DNA of 64,000 nucleotides, taken from NCBI GenBank assembly GCA_036877525.1, contig JAZGTH010000013.1, positions 10,714,001-10,778,000 on the forward strand. The letters are read 5' to 3'. The notes under the pieces were generated by a model. The model ran no database searches. It was not told the DNA's origin and saw nothing but the letters and a program-made list of their open reading frames with translations. Shown piece after piece: positions 14,890-25,995 of this stretch. Position 1 is the stretch's first letter. The number at the start of each line of letters is the position of its first letter. Source of the DNA: Chromobotia macracanthus. Its lineage: Eukaryota > Chordata > Actinopteri > Cypriniformes > Botiidae. Made by a program: the position numbers and the translations under genes.

Positions 14890-15057
14890 CTTTGAAAGTG
14901 ACATTTTATCAGGTATGGTAACCCATACCCGAAATGCGACCTCTGCATTTAACCAATCACTCGTGTGGCGTGAACACACACTGCAAGTCATGAACACACA
15001 CACCAGGAGCAGTGGGCAGCACTCCTATGCCTTGGGAGCAATCAGGGTTGGGGTGGA
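14890..15057 (-). repeat. tRNA-derived SINE, 3' part (copy 1 of 3)
   Basis: The segment matches the 3' two-thirds of the SINEs at 37686-37926 and 60848-61115. It shares GACATTT, the GGTATGGTAACCCATACC run, CACACACTGCAAG and the GAGCAGTGGGCAGCAC block. The tRNA-like head (A and B boxes) is missing, so the copy is 5' truncated. The overlapping frame 14855-15202 is not a gene. Confidence 0.7.
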
Positions 15058-16599
15058 ACTCAAAAATGATCATTTGAAACTTATTTCTGAAAGCAATAAG
15101 CTCAGTGAAGCGGTGGTTAACAGTGAATTTAGAATAAGTTTGACAGTAAAACAGTTGACAGTAACCTCTGACTTACATGGTATGAAGATAAACTCTATAT
15201 AAGTCAATGGCTACCAGAAACTAGTTACCATCATTCTTTAGAATATTTGTGTTCAACAGGAGAAACTCATTCAGCTTTGGAACGAGATGAGGCTGAGTAA
15301 ATAATGACAGGATTTTCATTTTTGGGTGAAATATTTTCTTAAATGTATTATTTCATTTATTATTTATTTAAATTAAAAGATTGTTTTGACAATTGCATGT
15401 TTAAATGTATGTGTTTTGTTTAGATGCAAGTTCATCTAATAAAACATATTTTGTTAAAAAAAACACAATCCCCCTTGAATTATTTTTTTACAATTTGACC
15501 ACTGATTACGTTGCACCATATTAGCCAATCAAAGGGCTGAAACATTTCATTGTTTTTTAGATAATTGCTTTTGGTGTGAGGTAAGGTGATGGTTCACTCA
15601 GAATAACTCACAGAAAGCAAATTAACAACTGATTTTACTTGCTGACTCATTTAATGATTTTATGTGCTGAGAAAACGCAGCTTAACATTTTTTACATTGA
15701 ACATTCTACCCTATGTGATTCAAATACTTTAGATGACTAGTTATCAAATATATTTAATTTTGTACCTTTAAACTACAAGCAAAAGACAGTTCAGAGGTTT
15801 CTATGCCCGGACTAAACACGTGCAAAAACAGCATAGAGTAGTCAAGCTACCAGACCATCAGCACAAGCTTCCTTGAGCTCCCACTGCGAGAGATAATTAC
15901 TGCAGTGCTTTATTTTGGTATGCCTGGATGTTAGCTGTGCAACTGGTGGAACCCAAATCCAATTGTATTCTTATAATCCTAAAATGAAATTTAATTTCTG
16001 ACAGTACCTTGGATGACATGCAGCTTATTTTTGGCTAGAAATTTATGTTTTGATTATACAGGGCTGTACCTATGCAGTAAAGGCAAGACCAGAGCTAGTA
16101 AAACTTTAAGGTATGTGCCTATAATGAAAGTTGAAAACTTTCAATTGTAATCCTATATTAAGTGACAAATATTCAGAAATATAAGTCAATGTCCCTTGTC
16201 AACAGACTACAGAAATGATCAGTTTACAATCTAGAACTGTAGTAATTTTGCTCTGTTACAAAAAAAACACTACCACTCAAACGTTTTGCTTTCAAAATGT
16301 TTATGAAAGCAACTGGTAATTAATCTCAACAAGGATGCATTAAATTGATTAGGAATAAACTAAATAAATTTTTGTTACAATTATTATTTTAATATATTTA
16401 GGCCTCATTCAATGCTTTCTGCAGCACTCCCTAAACATATGAATAGCTTAGAGCATTTAACTTACCAAGATAATACAATTCCCACAACAACTCAACACCC
16501 AAGATGTAGATTTCTAAAATATAAAATATAAAATTCATGGGTCACCCGCCTCATTTCAAAAGTGTCTTGGTCACTGTGGTGTGAAACAAGAAGCAAAAA
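15058..16599. other. AT-rich non-coding stretch
   Basis: Nothing recognisable until DIRS-like sequence begins near 16600. Confidence 0.45.
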
Positions 16600-17066
16600 C
16601 CTGCTGGGCAAATAGAATGTGTTCCTCCACCCAAGAGGGAGGCTGACTTTTACACTCGGTACTTCAAGAAGAATGGGGGGTTACATCTCATTTAAGATCT
16701 GTCTAAACCATTAGGTCAAGAAACTCAGGTTCAGATATTGACCTTGAACATTGATACAAATCAGGTCCAAGGACTGGTTCATCTCAAAGATGCATACTTC
16801 AATATATCTATTATTTCTCAGCACAAGAAGTTCCTGAGGTTTGCTTCCAGGAGCAAAATGTCCCAACATTGGGTTCTTCACTTTGGTCTAGCTCTGTCAC
16901 CCTGTACATTCACGAAGTGCATGGATGCAGCTCTGGCTCTGTTGCGGCTACAGGCCATCCACATACTAAATTATACTGACAATTGGCTAATATAAGCCTA
17001 GTCAGAACTGATGGTGATTTGGCATCGAGATACTGTCCTCGCCCATATGAAAGAGTCAGGAGGAGA
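16600..17066 (+). pseudogene. DIRS-like retrotransposon, reverse transcriptase part (upstream half)
   Basis: Reverse transcriptase of a DIRS element. After VPPPKREADFYTRYF and KKNGGLHLI near 16620-16700 comes an open frame at 16738-16995. It contains VHLKDAYFNISI, HKKFLRFA, LHFGLALSP and ILNYTDNWLI. The last is the RT active-site box; DIRS elements usually read YxDD there and this copy has YTDN. Then RDTVLAHMKESG runs to about 17060. The reading stops where a LINE in the opposite orientation begins (17067) and the element resumes at 18640, so the LINE is nested. Stops and the changed active site make it inactive. Confidence 0.8.
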
Positions 17067-18600
17067 GTCAAGTCAAGAGGTTTTCTGTTGTCATTCAGTA
17101 TAAATCAGGTGCAGTCTAGGTGTATAAGGGCCAGGTGGAGTGTTGTGGCAATGACATCATCCGTGGAGCAGTTTGGAAGACAAGTGAAGATGACAGCAGT
17201 GTTTTGATAAGCCTCATGATGAACCTCTCTAGCTGGTATGCACATTTCCTGAGCACTTTGCCAGGACGGTTGTCTGGTCCAGCAGCCTTCCATGGGTTGA
17301 CTCTGCATAGAATTTTCCTCACATCAGCTGTGGTGAGACAAAGTACCTGGTCATTGGGAGGAGTGGAGGTCCTCCTTGCTGCCATATCATTCTGTGCCTC
17401 AAACTGAGTGTAGAAGTCATACAGTGCGTCTATAGGGCATCTCTGTGATAAGCAGGTGAAGGTGTCTCATAGTTTGTGATGACCTGGATGCCCTGCCACA
17501 TGCGCTGGGTGTCGCCACTGTGCTGGTAGTGGCTGTGGATTTTCTGGGTGTGCGCACTTTGCCTCTCTGATGGCCTGGGACAGTTTGGCCCTTGCTATTC
17601 TGAAGACCGCCTTGTCCCTTGCTCTGAAGGTGGAGTCTCTGGACTTTAGCAAAGCATCCACTTTAGAAGTCATCCACAGTTTCAGCATGTGGTGATGGTC
17701 TGGGAGACAGTCACATCATCAATGCAGTTGCTGATGTAGCCAGTCACTGATGCCATACTAAACATGTGCCAGTCAATCTGTTCAAAACAGTCCTGGACAG
17801 CAGAGATGGCTCCTGCTGGCCAGGTTTTCACCTGCTTCAGAGCCAGTTTAGAGCAACTGATGAGCAGTCTGTATGCTGGAATTAGCATAACAGAGATGTG
17901 GTCTGAGTAGCCGAGGTGGGGACAGGGCTCCACACAGTACATTCTGGGGATGTTTGTGTAAACAAGATCCAGAATGTTTACCCCTCCTGTCATAAAGTCC
18001 ATGTTAATGGAATTTAGGAGGCACTGACATGAGAATTCAATGGGTGGCAATAATAGAATTCTAATAACCCCACTGCTCCATTTTGTGTTGATGTAAACAC
18101 ACAAGCCACCACCACGAGTCTTACTGTACAGAGCTGCATTTTTGTCTGCACAAAACTAGTTGAGTCTATTTAGCTGAATGACATCATCCACAATTCAAGT
18201 CGCTGAGCCATGTCTCCATGAAAACAAAGATGCAACAGTCTCTAAATTCATGTTGTGAAGCCCACTGGTGTTAGATGTACTACAATTTATTGTCCGGGGA
18301 GAAAACATTGGAAAGTAGAATGGATGGGAGAGCTGGCCAGCTAGGGTTTGTTTTTAGCCTAGCACGAACTCCTGCACTCTTGCTGCATTTCTGCTTTCTT
18401 GCTCACTGCTTTCAACGTCCTCTCTCTGTAGCAAGCCAAGATAACATTGTTTCTCCAACAGACCATCATGCAGGATAGCTGTTGCGTGATTTCTGTACTG
18501 AATAAGTAAAAAAGTTTGCTTTCTCTGGTGTAGTGTGGGATTTGACAACGTTGCAGGCATATCTCTCTCCTGCTCCTATCGATTTTGATCCTCACATCTA
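17067..18600 (-). mobile_element. Rex1/Babar-like LINE, 5'-retaining deleted copy nested in DIRS
   Basis: Non-LTR retrotransposon in reverse orientation. Its 3' tail is the TCAAG repeat at 17067-17078. Pieces from the 5' side: a 5' region to about 18600, then the endonuclease frame 17682-18104 with VCVYIN-like start, LDLVYTN, PHLGYSDHISVMLIPAY and IDWHMF. These are followed by 17467-17688 (KLWMTSKVDALLKSRD, FRARDKAVFRIARAKL) and 17116-17385 (KAAGPDN and the start of the RT). Most of the RT domain is missing and the sequence jumps to the 3' tail. The same element at 26812-30290 is longer and gives the order of domains. Confidence 0.75.
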
Positions 18601-18639
18601 TTCACAAATTAAGCTAGGGTAGTCACTCATAGTCAAACA

Positions 18640-18965
18640 TTTCTCAGCCAAACATTATACACTTTGACCTGCTGCACATGAGGCCTCTGCAGTGGTGCCC
18701 AAAACCAAGGAACCATCATGTGCTTGTCTGGACAGACAACACATTGGTGGATATAAATCACCACTGCACTAGCACTCGCGGGGTCTGCACTCGCACCCGT
18801 TTTTCAAGCTGGCACACCAGATCCGAATGAGGTTTGACCAAGTACGGGTGGACTTATTTATCTTGAGAGACATCTCACTGTCTGCTTTGGTTCATGCTCA
18901 CACATCCAACACCACTGAGGTTCCACCACTAAACCTGGTGCTGCCCCTTACTTATCTTCTAGAAA
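18640..18965 (+). pseudogene. DIRS-like retrotransposon, RNase H part (downstream half)
   Basis: Continuation of the DIRS element at 16600-17066 beyond the nested LINE. LLHMRPLQW near 18665-18695 is fused directly to HHVLVWTDNT near 18714-18745, which marks an internal deletion between the end of RT and the RNase H strand. It continues with GVCTRTRFSSW, then ETSHCLLWFMLTHP in another frame and NLVLPLTYLL to about 18965. The aspartate of WTDNT fits an RNase H active-site residue. Several frame changes show decay. Confidence 0.7.
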
Positions 18966-20059
18966 AGAAGTTAGGGTGCACTACACAAAGAAAATTTAAA
19001 TTAAATTACTGGTTGTATGTTTTTCTTTTCACATGTATTAATAACAATGAACGATGTATGAAATTAATGTACACACGAACCAGCATACTAACATTCCCAA
19101 AAATATCATGCACAGTCACAACAATGCTATAGAAACATTAAATCAGTGCAAAATCCAAATGCAAGTAGATTGTTTTAAGAATAAGGGGAATGGGAAAATA
19201 ACGTATTTAAAACCAATTCACATATTAATTAAATCACTTTTTACTGTTTAAATTGAAGAACTAAACATACCTGGAACACATGGGACACTTAATCAGAACA
19301 TTACATTCACCTCGCTATCCTCTCTCCACGTTTCACACTGTGCACAAACCACCGATTGATCAGCTCCACATGCGTCAGGCACAAATCACAAAAATCTCAC
19401 AATATACAAAAATATGTAAAATCGATTCGGAACGCATTTGGTTTACAATTTAATGAAAGTTAGTCAAATGAACACTGTTAAACATACCAACATTAACAAG
19501 AGAGAAAACTTTCTAGCGTCTTGCCTCGTCAGCGTCCAATTGTTTATCACACAAAAATTCTCAGCAGGGCTTTATCTATTCAAGATCAAGTCTGACTGTA
19601 AGATTATAACTAACACCAGCAGGGAGCTCTGAAAACGTTCTTTCATAAGAACAAAAAGTTTTCAAAGAAGTGTCAAACAGGAAGTCCTGACCCAAACTCA
19701 CGCCAAATTAGTTGATCCCATGTTATTATGTCAGACACGTTAGGCACTCAAAATACATACAAAATGCAGTTCTGTTTGGTGACACTAGTGTATTGTTTTG
19801 GCGTTTGACACATCTAACTCAAACACTAATTGCCATGTAGGCAGAGTGAGTGTTCAAGAGAAACTCTCTGAGTTCTCTGCCTCTCATCATTGAAGTAAAC
19901 CCTGTTAAATTTGGATATAACATAGATATGACCTTATTTTCAGAAAACTAAACACTTCTGTGTGTTTTTATCATACGATGAGAAGACAAGGTAATTTGTA
20001 TTTTTAATTAAGGTTATTTCAAGGTATTTGGAGGAAGAGGATGTTGCATTTATACATGA
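18966..20059. other. non-coding stretch
   Basis: Mostly AT-rich. Small frames (18827-19132, 19054-19251, 19438-19632) have no recognised content. Confidence 0.45.
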
Positions 20060-20572
20060 ATTGCAAAAAAATTCATCTTTTTTTAGCAGTTTTTAGCAGC
20101 CAGGTACAGAGCACATGGGGAAGACAGATGCAATAAAGGCAAAATGGAAGGAGCAATGGTGTCTGTTACCTTTGTAGCGTCTGGTCTGACCAAAGGTTGG
20201 ATCACAAAATACATGGAGGCCATAGGACTCCAAGTGGGGGGGCTGAGATCGATGGTTACCCATCGGCACCAGGGAGTCTGTACCCCCACCTACCACCCAA
20301 GGTTTTTATGGCCATAATTTGTGAAGTCCTGATGGTTTTTTAGTTCTTTACAGTTATGTATAAATGATGGTGTTTCATGTATGAAACACCATCCTTGTTG
20401 AGCTTTAATAAAAAAAATTCTGTCATACACAAAATACGAATGTGAAAATACGATAGTGAAAATGTGTGTAAAGGGGATTAATATTGAGGTTTGTTCACAA
20501 ATAAAGCATTCTCCATCGCAGACGTAAAAAAATAAACTGTAAGTCATAATTTGTTTAATGATTGCCTCCCCA
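20060..20572. other. unclassified segment
   Basis: At 20090-20290 both strands have open frames of about 67 codons. The minus reading contains ESYGLHVFCDPTFGQTRRYK followed by a donor-like GTAACA, but it has no matching acceptor and no recognised family. 20340-20560 is AT-rich, and the phrase GTAAGTCATAATTTGT near 20538 recurs near 22306. Confidence 0.25.
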
Positions 20573-21004
20573 GGCAGGGTCAAAACCATGACAGGCAGGG
20601 TCAAAACCAGTAAAAAGATATGTAGGGGATAGACAAAATTGTAAACAGGAAACAGGCAGGGGTCATGGCAGGCAGCAAACAATCGAATATCCAAAACACA
20701 GTACAGAGATCAGGGCAGGTAGCAAACAGGGAAAACCAGAATATCAGTCCGGGATAACAACAGATAATCCACAGAATGTAATAGACCACTCAGAATTGTC
20801 AACAGGGCAAAACAAGACTTCATACCAGGTGATTGTTTGAATGCAGCTTATATAGTGGCAAGGAAATGAGGAATAGGTGCACAGGAAATGATCAATCCCC
20901 GGTATGCGGCCTTATGGGTGATGTAGTACAAAACAGAACTAATACTCAGGTGACGGTTCCCTCTGGTGGCACGGAGGAGGTGGAGCAAGAACCTCCTCCG
21001 TAAC
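20573..21004 (-). mobile_element. partial Gypsy LTR
   Basis: Related to the LTRs at 32712 and 36204. It has the same GGGTC...GGCAGGCAGCAAACAATC blocks, the same GGTTCCCTCTGGTGGCACGG run and an end at CCTCCTCCGTAACA (21004). On the minus strand it starts TGTTACGGAGGAGG and has CTATATAAGC as a TATA box near 20855. The part with the polyadenylation signal is missing or too diverged to see, so this is a truncated solo LTR. The frame 20290-20694 on it is not a gene. Confidence 0.65.
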
Positions 21005-21378
21005 AATGGGAAATTAGAAGACGATCTGTAAGATATTAAATCTGACAGAGTTTGAAATGCATTAAGTTGTGATTCATATTCAACTTGCATAACTATCTAC
21101 AGTTACAGTTAAGATACGTAGTTAAAGTTAAAGAAAGTGCTCTCTCTTGGGCCATGTGGTGTTACTGGAATTCCCTGTGGTGCCCATGGAATTCTTTTGA
21201 AGCTTGTGCAGGGTGTCATAAACTGTCCTGTTGGTGTCAGAGGTGCTGATAGCCATCTGGAGGAGACGTTTGCCTCCAGACTCTCTGGAGCCTAGGGTCC
21301 TTTAACCCCCACACTAGGTTTGGAAGTCTTAAGTAAAAGTGGGTATTTTATGATCCATACCTGATTCAAATATTAGGC
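21005..21378 (+). repeat. unclassified dispersed repeat, copy A
   Basis: Closely similar in the same orientation to 51387-51850. Both begin ATGGGAAATTAGAAGACGAT and share GTCATAAACTGTCCTGTTGG, GTGCTGATAGCCATCTGGAG, CCTCCAGACTCTCTGGAGCC and GGAAGTCTTAAGTAAA. The right end, after GGGTATTTT and GATCCA, is where the two copies drift apart. No coding content. It abuts the LTR end at 21004. Confidence 0.75.
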
Positions 21379-22740
21379 CATGCCAGACACTACACACCCA
21401 TTCTGAATTTAATTCAGCATTAGGTCTTATCTGAGACAATTTCACCATGACCTTTTAAAACAAGCCTGCAGGTCCCCTGAAATAAAGTATTATTAATATT
21501 TAGTATTAATATTAATGTAATATGAAAATCTTTACAGGTCTGGATGTTGATGACAAAGCAGAGTCTGGCTGATAGGGCTATGGGGGTACAGAGGACAATA
21601 ATGATTTATCACTGCCTTAGTCATTGCTTTTATGAAATATAATGTTTTTATTTGCTTTCCAGGGCTATCATCGTGCTGAGTCAAACCTTATGCTATGCAT
21701 TTCTCCAGCTACATTGTAATTTAAGTACAGGAATTAGTGCACAACAGACTAAAAGCGCTACAAATGATACCAGTTTAATGATTATCTTGTAAATATATAT
21801 TCAGTTGTGGTCAGGTATCGGAAGCCTGAGAGATAAGGAAATGGGTTTTGCATGAAATTACTAATTCCAGATAAATATTGATTTCTATGTATGTTTTTTT
21901 TTTTAAGTTTCAGAGACTTTATGGATATCTTGCTTGGTTTGCTTCATGTAGAAGCCATACTAAAGTGATGACCCATCTATCTTTCTCATCCAAATATTTA
22001 ATCTTTTGTCTAGTCATTGTTGGCTGCTGATAAATCTAAGGCCTAAATTTACTGTGATAACTTTGCTTTAACTTGTTATAGTACAAACTGCAATAGTATA
22101 TTTTCTTATATATTTTCTTAATAACACTGCCAGTCTGCCTTTTTTGGTAAATTTCTAGGCATTATGAAATTCTGCAGCAAAGCAGCTTCTGAAGCCACAA
22201 GAACTTACCAGTCTTAGAGATTTCAGTCAGGGCCAAATCGGTCTCTGAGGTTTGCAAGAGGTAGAACGTTTCTCAGGCCATCTGTAACTTGAAAAAAATG
22301 AACTGTAAGTCATAATTTGTCTTATGAAACTTAAAAGGCAAAGGTTTTAGCATGCTAAAAAACAGTCAACCCTGGTTGTTAATCAGTTATGGCTATTAAG
22401 AGAACTTTCATTTTAATTGTCAACATAAAATTCTAAAAAGTACATTTCCCCGATTGGTTTTTGTGTTGATATATATCCAGTATATATGCTGATATAGGTT
22501 CATATGTAGCCAAAACATAAAAACACACCCCATATAACATAAACTGAAGTCATAACTTACATTTGTTTGCCATTTTTGTAATCTTTTTGCTTTCACACAA
22601 TAAATTATCTTGGTGGTGTTTCCTGAGATTCAATAAAGACCTCATTTGCCTACCTGTACATAAGTTCTTGTTCTTTAATTAGATTTCTGTGTTTGTTTGC
22701 AATAATATAAAAATGAATTGATTAGTGTAGCACATTGCAG
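21379..22740. other. AT-rich non-coding stretch
   Basis: No gene or known repeat is recognised. Confidence 0.45.
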
Positions 22741-23100
22741 AACATTTCATTTCTCTACAGATGCATCGAGTACAAAGTCCCAGCTGAACTGAGCATGACT
22801 ATCTGTCATTAGTATAAAGGCACTAAGTGTTATGGTGGCTTGTGGAATTCCCCTCTCAGGATTATATGTTACACTAGTGAAATCCATAACTGCAGAGAGC
22901 ATTTTGATACTCACAATCTGCCGTACTGGAGTCATATGTATGTTCAAAGGATCTTGCATGTAGACAGTGAACTGTGCCATAGGCTGTCAGAGCTGCAGTC
23001 CAGCACATTTCACATAGTGCACAGTATTAGGTCTTGTTGTCAGGGCAACACTCTTGTGGGGTTCTGTAACTTCCAGCAAAAATTGTCTCTTGCTCCTATT
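22741..23100 (-). pseudogene. protein-like frame with one stop, unidentified
   Basis: On the minus strand one frame runs from about 23100 to 22747 with a single in-frame TGA. The first part contains RQFLLEVTEPHKSVALTT and NTVHYVKCAGLQL. After the stop come QPMAQFTVYMQDPLNIHMTP, VTYNPERGIPQATITLSAFI and AQFSWDFVLDAS. Alternating hydrophobic beta-strand patterns and the SWDF run resemble an extracellular PKD- or Ig-like fold, but I do not recognise the protein. Splice sites are only fair (AATAG acceptor-like before 23095; T|GTAGAG near 22765). It may be a dead exon, or a living exon whose start lies after the stop. Confidence 0.35.
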
Positions 23101-23819
23101 AAAAATGTATATAATGCTTTTAATACCTTAATTTAAACAGCACAATCACAAAAAGGAAATACATTTTACTAAAACTTTTATATAAATTAGATATGCCCAG
23201 TTATGAACTGTAAAATATATAGTCACATAAATCCCATCCCATACTGCATGAAATATTATCTTATCTTTAAAAATTAATGTATGGCAAACACACACTCTCT
23301 CTCTGTCTCTCTCTCTGTTACTGTTTAGCAGCCTCATTCTAAAGTAAAGCCTCCACTGAGATAAGCAGAGATCTCTCTGAAGTTTTCCACTGAAAGACTG
23401 CTTCATTTTGGTGTGTCTAAGTTCAGTGAGTTTAGTGTAATGGCATGTAGTGAGGTTACCTTCTGTATTTTATATTTTGAATATGTTTGCGGCTCCACTC
23501 TGAGCTCTGCTTTGACCCACTGAGAATGTTCTTTATTTGCACAACAGCACTAGTTAGCATTTCAAAAGCTTACAGTCTTTACAGCCACACCTACTTTTAT
23601 TCCTCCAATATCTGCAGCATAGTACCTCAGCAAGTCATAGTAAATATCTTAGATCCTTCTTTGGTCACATTTCATTTTCTTCAGTGCTGTGTTTGCATTT
23701 GTCTTCTTACTAATGTTGATATTACACTTTCATTAAAATGTCATCAAACTCTCTCTTTCCCTCTGTCAAAATAATCAGCCTCTTTGCTCAAAGATATTAG
23801 ATGCCGATGTTTACTCAAG
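23101..23819. other. non-coding stretch with a CT-rich microsatellite
   Basis: Contains an interrupted CA/CT run at 23286-23317. The frames 23146-23406 and 23487-23774 are not supported. Confidence 0.45.
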
Positions 23820-24240
23820 ATTATAAAAAATTGACAAACCCCACCAGTTCATGAGAAGATGTCACTTCAGATCATACAGCTCCCTAAGGGGGCTCTTTTC
23901 TGAGTAATCATATTTATCACAGCTGGGGCAGCTGATGTGCCAGTGCACATGCTTGCCTGTTGCACATAGCACCTGAGCCCCTTGACCTTGCCTTGACAAC
24001 AACTCAACAGTCACCTCTGCCCAAATGGACAAGGTGACTCAAAGCCTCAGTGGTGCCAGAGCACTAACCCCCACTAAGTTGGGGCTATAAAACCACTGCT
24101 CCATTTCAGCCCTTGGGAACAGGCTCTAAGGCCTCCTTCACCAGGAGAGATGTTACCTCTGCCCAAAGTACTTAAATGTCCTTGCTCAGACCAAAAATAG
24201 CCACACTCCTTCATAGTTTTGTAGCCTGCCCAGTAGTTTC
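23820..24240 (+). other. possible DIRS-type terminal or promoter segment
   Basis: A less AT-rich patch with GGGGCTATAAAACCACTG near 24085 followed by GGAGAGATGTTACC. The arrangement (TATAAAA box followed by a short leader) recalls the 5' end of fish DIRS elements, but there is no coding sequence after it. Weak. Confidence 0.2.
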
Positions 24241-24825
24241 AGGAAATATTTAATTACATTTCTGGACGTTTTCAATTATGGCAGGAAATATCTATGGTGT
24301 AGCAACATGGTGCTATATTTCTATATACATTATTTATGCCTAATAAATGCAAAGAATTGTCTCCATGTGTGCCAACGTAATGTATTAATTATTAATGTGA
24401 TCACTGCAAATATCTAAGAACAGTTATTGCACATTAAACATACAACTGTATTATACAACAATATTAAACTCCTAGTCATGAGCTTCACATTGTGATTTTA
24501 CTTCTTAAATCAGGAGGCAATACCTTTTCCCTGTTTACAGTAATGGTAGATATTTTCAGTCATGGGAAATCATATATTTTAGAGAGAGGGAAATACATTG
24601 CAATAGTTATCCATTAACCCAATCTCTTGACTTTGATGTGGTGACACATCGCCTTCCTCAGTGGGCAGCAATTACTTTTGTTATGCAAAAATAATAAAAC
24701 AGCCCTTCACTTACTGTGTCTCTCATCTTAAACAACAGAAGTGGGCTGAAGGAGTCCATCAGGCAATGATTATAAAAATCAATTCATTTCTAGTTGCATG
24801 TAGCATGTGAAACATTTTCCAGCGC

Positions 24826-24861
24826 TAAGTGGATTATTATCAAGTGATAATAATCCACTTA
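24826..24861. repeat. perfect hairpin, 16-bp stem
   Basis: TAAGTGGATTATTATC, a four-base AAGT loop, then the exact reverse complement. It sits in AT-rich DNA with no gene nearby. Confidence 0.8.
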
Positions 24862-25568
24862 TAATCCATATTATTATGATGATTTCGCATCATACATAAG
24901 TATGAAGCTAATAGGATGTTTCCATTTCATTCTACGTGAGTGATCAATTATCTGTGCATAGTTTTTACATAGATGTAGACATAGTCTTTTTGCTGGTAAA
25001 AGCATGTCATCATTATGGTTTGCTGGTTTTAATTAGTGGTAGGAGCTTACTCAGGACCCCTGAGTATGTACCTACAGGATGGATTGCACTTTCTTTGTGT
25101 GATGTTGCAGACTGTTTGGGGTAGCTTGGTGGTGTTAAGTAACAGCCCCATTCTTTAACCTTATTATCCTTTCCTGCATTGGATTTTGGGTTCTAACCAT
25201 TTAGACTTACTTACTGTGGTCTCAATCCTGATCTCTGCATTTTTAAACCTGAGTTTTTTAATGACCAGAATATTTATTTTTAAGTGGTTTGTATGATTTA
25301 TTTCACTTTGGGGGAGTTTGGGGTAAACAACTGTAATTTATGTGTTTGGTTCTGTGTAACACAATTCATTACATCTTGTTTCTGTGATGCTGTACCCCTA
25401 GACAATTTGTTCATAGCAGTTACTGCCAGGGTTTGGATGACAAAATTTGATCTTATTAAATTAAAATAAGGATAGGAAACCTCACCAACTAATTATTTGA
25501 TCTACACTGGTTTGCGGATTGGTCATGTACTTGCTCAATAACTGTAAGAACAAGCTGCACTGTAAACA
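24862..25568. other. AT-rich non-coding stretch
   Basis: Nothing recognisable. The small frames 24936-25124 and 25284-25469 are unsupported. Confidence 0.45.
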
Positions 25569-25995
25569 TGTCATGAACAACAAGAGATCCAGTACCGGAA
25601 TTTTAGTCTTTTATTTAAACAGAGCGTAACAAAGTCAAACTGAGAGAAATCACAACAGGGCAGCAGCTCCGGCACAGGCGGGACAGGAGAGAGGAGGGCA
25701 GCGGGAACCGTGAGGGTGATGGGCAGAGCAGGAGAGCGGCTAAGTGGTGGATGGGGGAGGAAGAGCAGGAGCGGCGCTGTGGGATCCAGGGAGGGAAGAG
25801 TTGCCTCTTCAGGTTGACCCGCTTGTTGTATTCCGCACTTGTAAGTCGCTTTGGATAAAAGCGTCTGCTAAATGAATAAATGTAAATGTAAGAGAGAGAG
25901 AGAGATAGTGAGAAGAAACGGAGCGGCGATCTGTAAAAGAAAAAAGGGGCAAACAGACAGAGAACACGACAAGGGAAGGCAGGAGTCTCAAAACA
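25569..25995 (-). mobile_element. Gypsy LTR (3' LTR of deleted element)
   Basis: Same family as the solo LTR at 39237-39776. Both open TGTCA.GAACAACAA.AGAGATCCAGT and share CTTTTATTTA (AATAAA on the minus strand), the CGTGA.GG.GATGGGCAGAGC-like block and GCAAACAGACAG. It is interrupted at 25801-25891 by a SINE-tail insertion. It joins element-internal sequence near 25995 without a full U3, so that side is deleted. Confidence 0.65.
25801..25891 (+). repeat. SINE/LINE-tail unit inserted in the LTR
   Basis: 91 bases, TTGCCTCTTCAGGTTGAC to the AATGTAAATGTAA tail, with the core GTAAGTCGCTTTGGATAAAAG typical of fish SINE and L2-type tails. A second copy with the same left end is at 43850-43954. 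The LTR at 39237 lacks it at the matching place, so it is an insertion. Confidence 0.75.

Noticed and set aside
20083..20296. Overlapping minus-strand frames as an exon
   Set aside because: A donor-like site exists but there is no acceptor with a polypyrimidine tract, and the reading matches nothing I recognise.
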